Assembly (NCBI RefSeq): GCF_016411825.1
Contig: NZ_JAEKMH010000002.1
Location: forward strand, 310,001 to 374,000
Reading direction: 5' to 3'
Source: Devosia sediminis
GTDB taxonomy: Bacteria > Pseudomonadota > Alphaproteobacteria > Rhizobiales > Devosiaceae
DNA length: 64,000 nucleotides
Every line of letters begins with the position of its first letter. Position 1 is the stretch's first letter. Shown piece by piece: positions 62,188 to 64,000 of the stretch. Position numbers and translations under genes: made by a program. The notes beneath the pieces were generated by a model, which was not told the origin of the DNA, did not search any database, and saw nothing but the letters and a program-made list of their open reading frames with translations.

Positions 62188-62200
62188 CAACCTGCTGACG

Positions 62201-63085
62201 CTACTCGGCGGCCTCGGCGCGTGGCTGTTCGAGATTGCCCATCGACTGCACGATATGATTGGCCAGGGCATCATAGATGCCGCCATAGGCATGGCTCGAG
62301 CGCATCAGGGCGATCTGGGCATCGGCGAGGCGGGGCAGGCCATACTCTTCGCCGATGACGCGCATGCCGGGCTGCAGTGCGCTCTCGGGCAGGAAGCCGA
62401 TGGCGAGGTCCGATAGCACCGCCGAGGAAATGGCCGTGGCGTTCGATGACGTATAGGCCACGCGGTAGTCGAGGCCGGTGCGCTCGAGCTGGTCCATGGC
62501 ATCCTTGCGCCAGATGCAGAGATTGGGGCCGCAGGCGATGGCCAGCGGCTGCGCCGCCAGGGCCCGGCCGCCATGGCTCGACACCCAGAACATCTTCTCG
62601 GTGCGGAACAACTCCCCGAAATTGTGGTCGGTCCCCTGGGTGAAGACGATGAGATCGTATCGCCCGGCCTTCATGCCTTCGAGCAATTGCTCGGATGCCA
62701 TGCAGGACACGTCCACGGCGATCTTGGGATGGGTCCGCTGGAAGCTCGAAAGGATCACCGGCAGCAGGCGCACCGCATAGTCGTCGGGCACCCCGAAGCG
62801 GATCGAGCCGGCCAGATCGCCGTCGTTGAAGTGGTCGAGGATCTCGGCATTGGTGCGCAGCATCTTGCGCGCCCGTTCATAAAGAACTTCGCCATGATGG
62901 GTGAGAGTGACGCTGCGCCCGTCCCTTGAGAACAGCGCATGGCCCAGGCGCTCTTCCAGCCGTTTGATCTGCATCGAAACGGCGGACTGCGTCTTGTTCA
63001 CCCGGCGCGCCGCCTCGGTGAAGCTGCCGCAGTCGGCGATGGCGCAAAAACTCTGCAACTGGTCGAGGTCGAGCGGGGCGGTCAT
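62201..63085 (-). CDS. LysR-family transcriptional regulator
   Basis: A 294-aa regulator with an N-terminal winged HTH (LDLDQLQSFCAIADCGSFTEAARRVNKTQSAVSMQIKRLEERLGHALFSRDGRSVTLTHHGEVLYERARKML). A periplasmic-binding-protein-like effector domain (SIRFGVPDDYAVRLLPVILSSFQRTHPKIAVDVS) follows. GTG 63094, ATG 63091 and ATG 63085 are all possible starts; 63085 has GGGTG upstream. It is divergent from the DUF1127 gene, its most obvious potential target. The effector is unknown. Confidence 0.92.
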   Translation of the reverse strand: MTAPLDLDQLQSFCAIADCGSFTEAARRVNKTQSAVSMQIKRLEERLGHALFSRDGRSVTLTHHGEVLYERARKMLRTNAEILDHFNDGDLAGSIRFGVPDDYAVRLLPVILSSFQRTHPKIAVDVSCMASEQLLEGMKAGRYDLIVFTQGTDHNFGELFRTEKMFWVSSHGGRALAAQPLAIACGPNLCIWRKDAMDQLERTGLDYRVAYTSSNATAISSAVLSDLAIGFLPESALQPGMRVIGEEYGLPRLADAQIALMRSSHAYGGIYDALANHIVQSMGNLEQPRAEAAE

Positions 63086-63239
63086 TCGCATCACCCAAAT
63101 TGATCGTCGGGATGAAATCTATTTGTTGGACGAATGGAAGTCCAGCGGCGTATTGCTTGCACCATCGATACAGTGCTGTGTCGACCCCACGCCGCCGGGC
63201 TCCCTTCCGGCGGTTTCCTTGTGACCTCGGAGACTTGAA

Positions 63240-63500
63240 ATGGCTCTCTCGCTTCCCGGCGAGCGGTCAGTCGCGGCTGGCTCGCACGTCAATCCTGCTC
63301 GTGCCCTCTTTGCCTGGTTCACCCGGGCCAAAGCCAATCGCACCCGTCGCGCCGCGCTCACGAGCCTGCTCGACCTTGACGCCGCGCACCTGCGCGATCT
63401 GGGCATTACGCGCCAGGATGTGGCCGAAGCCCTGCTCGCCCGCGATGGCCGCACGCCCGGCATGGTCCTCAACGCCGCCCGTTCGCGGAATGCGCGCTGA
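63240..63500 (+). CDS. DUF1127 family small protein
   Basis: An 86-aa protein whose second half (AAHLRDLGITRQDVAEALLARDG) matches the DUF1127/YjiS-like motif with an Arg-rich region before it (WFTRAKANRTRRAALTSLLDLD). In other alphaproteobacteria small Arg-rich DUF1127 proteins affect phosphate and carbon metabolism through RNA binding. Whether this longer member does so is unknown. It is divergent from the LysR gene and ends before a long structured 3' region. Confidence 0.88.
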   Translation: MALSLPGERSVAAGSHVNPARALFAWFTRAKANRTRRAALTSLLDLDAAHLRDLGITRQDVAEALLARDGRTPGMVLNAARSRNAR

Positions 63501-63639
63501 TTGAATTCGCGGCCGGCTGGTCCGGCTGCACCCTTGTTGGGACGAACACTTTTGCCGGTGCGCGTCCCATCTCCAGGACCGGCCCTTGGCCGGTCTCCCC
63601 CGAGCCGGTTTTGCCGCCGGTTCCGTTTCCTGACGACTT

Positions 63640-63673
63640 ACCGGACCGTGCCCTGCACGCGTCCGGTTTTTTT
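63640..63673 (+). terminator. Strong Rho-independent terminator after the DUF1127 gene
   Basis: ACCGGAC-CGTGC pairs with GCACG-C-GTCCGGT around a CCCT loop, followed by seven T residues. A second hairpin (GACCGGCC-CTT-GGCCGGTC) lies at about 63576-63594. Confidence 0.8.
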
Positions 63674-63923
63674 ATGCGGGAATGAACTGCACGCCCAGTT
63701 CGGTCTCGGTGCGCCAGGTGACTTCACAGGCAAAGTGCCGTCCGTCGTCCATGGCAAGCTCGAATCGGTTCGGGATCGCCAGCGAACTGGTGACGATGAG
63801 CTTGGTGCCGGCATCCGACAGGTTGCGGATGGTGCAGTCGAAGGTCGAATGCCCGTTATTGATGACGATCCGGCCGCCCTTGAGGGTGCGACGGCGGGGA
63901 ACCTTGCGGCGCTCCTCGGTCAT
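63672..63923 (-). CDS. PilZ domain protein
   Basis: An 83-aa single-domain PilZ-like protein: RRKVPRRRTLKGGRIVINNGHSTFDCTIRNLSDAGTKLIV...FELAMDDGRHFACEVTWRTETELGVQFI. PilZ domains bind cyclic di-GMP through RxxxR and (D/N)xSxxG. Here RRTLKGG and NLSDAGTKL keep a recognisable NxSxxG, and the Arg-rich N-terminus could supply the RxxxR. Short PilZ proteins of this type are numerous in Rhizobiales and many do not bind c-di-GMP. The stop lies at the edge of the DUF1127 terminator. Confidence 0.85.
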   Translation of the reverse strand: MTEERRKVPRRRTLKGGRIVINNGHSTFDCTIRNLSDAGTKLIVTSSLAIPNRFELAMDDGRHFACEVTWRTETELGVQFIPA

Positions 63924-63941
63924 GGACGTCTCCCGAGGCGA

Positions 63942-64000
63942 TCAGGGCAGGGCGGCAAAGCCTTCGGCAAAGCCGTCGAGTGACACGGGAATGCCCACGC
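63942..64000 (-). CDS. C-terminal fragment of a possible invasion-associated locus B (IalB) family protein
   Basis: Only the last 18-19 codons are inside the window, reading GIPVSLDGFAEGFAALP before TGA. This matches the typical end of IalB-family exported proteins (..PVSLKGF..A..AL). The frame is open to the window edge. The call rests on a short match. Confidence 0.4.
   Translation of the reverse strand, partial: VGIPVSLDGFAEGFAALP

Overview
The window is GC-rich, gene-dense chromosomal DNA of an alphaproteobacterium, most likely in Hyphomicrobiales (Rhizobiales) and perhaps close to Devosia or Pelagibacterium. The order is supported by aerobic-type cob genes, DUF6101, DUF4170, DUF2093 and DUF1127 families, a Zur/ZnuABC system with AztD, and many short palindromic repeats. 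The genus is a guess. No rRNA, tRNA, prophage, IS element or CRISPR array was found.

Layout. 1-10.4 kb: 3' end of ribF, a LuxR-type regulator, a hyper-proline exported protein coupled to a glycosyltransferase-like protein, ileS, lspA, a lipoprotein, a pseudouridine synthase with a long Arg-rich tail, and rsmD. 10.6-15.7 kb: zinc supply, with zur-znuB-znuC divergent from znuA and followed by the zinc chaperone gene aztD; Zur-box-like palindromes lie in front of these units. 15.7-17.2 kb: small membrane and exported proteins.

17.2-33.1 kb: cobalamin block. A canonical cobalamin riboswitch precedes cbtB-cbtA-cobW-(membrane protein)-cobN-cobO. After a CDF transporter, a second, compact cobalamin-riboswitch-like leader precedes cobE. 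Then follow cobK (opposite strand), cobA, cobB, cobQ, cobD and cobP (opposite strand). The precorrin methyltransferase and ring-contraction genes and the cobST chelatase subunits are not in the window. 33.4-38.7 kb: a BadF-type sugar kinase and the Entner-Doudoroff genes zwf-pgl-edd.

38.7-51.4 kb: two exported proteins sharing a signal-peptide region, a divergent pair of citrate synthase homologues (one with an N-terminal DNA-binding domain) around a perfect 22-bp palindrome, a VOC-dioxygenase/hydrolase fusion, mutL, a membrane hydrolase, tadA, a membrane protein/XRE regulator pair, an oxidoreductase and a patatin. 51.5-64 kb: purD, gshA, rsmE, ubiA, DUF6101, a CysQ-like phosphatase, DUF4170, a LpxB-like protein, DUF2093, xseA, a higBA toxin-antitoxin pair, a LysR regulator, DUF1127, PilZ and a fragment of an IalB-like gene.

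A recurring theme is REPIN-like elements: inverted pairs of short GC-rich palindromes in at least three sequence families. I find about sixteen sites in 64 kb. Most lie between genes, several split operons, and three segments lie in frame inside cobN. The most interesting signals are the cobN insertions, the compact riboswitch-like leader of cobE, the small ORF in front of cobQ that copies CobQ's N-terminus, and the regulator-fused citrate synthase with its palindrome.
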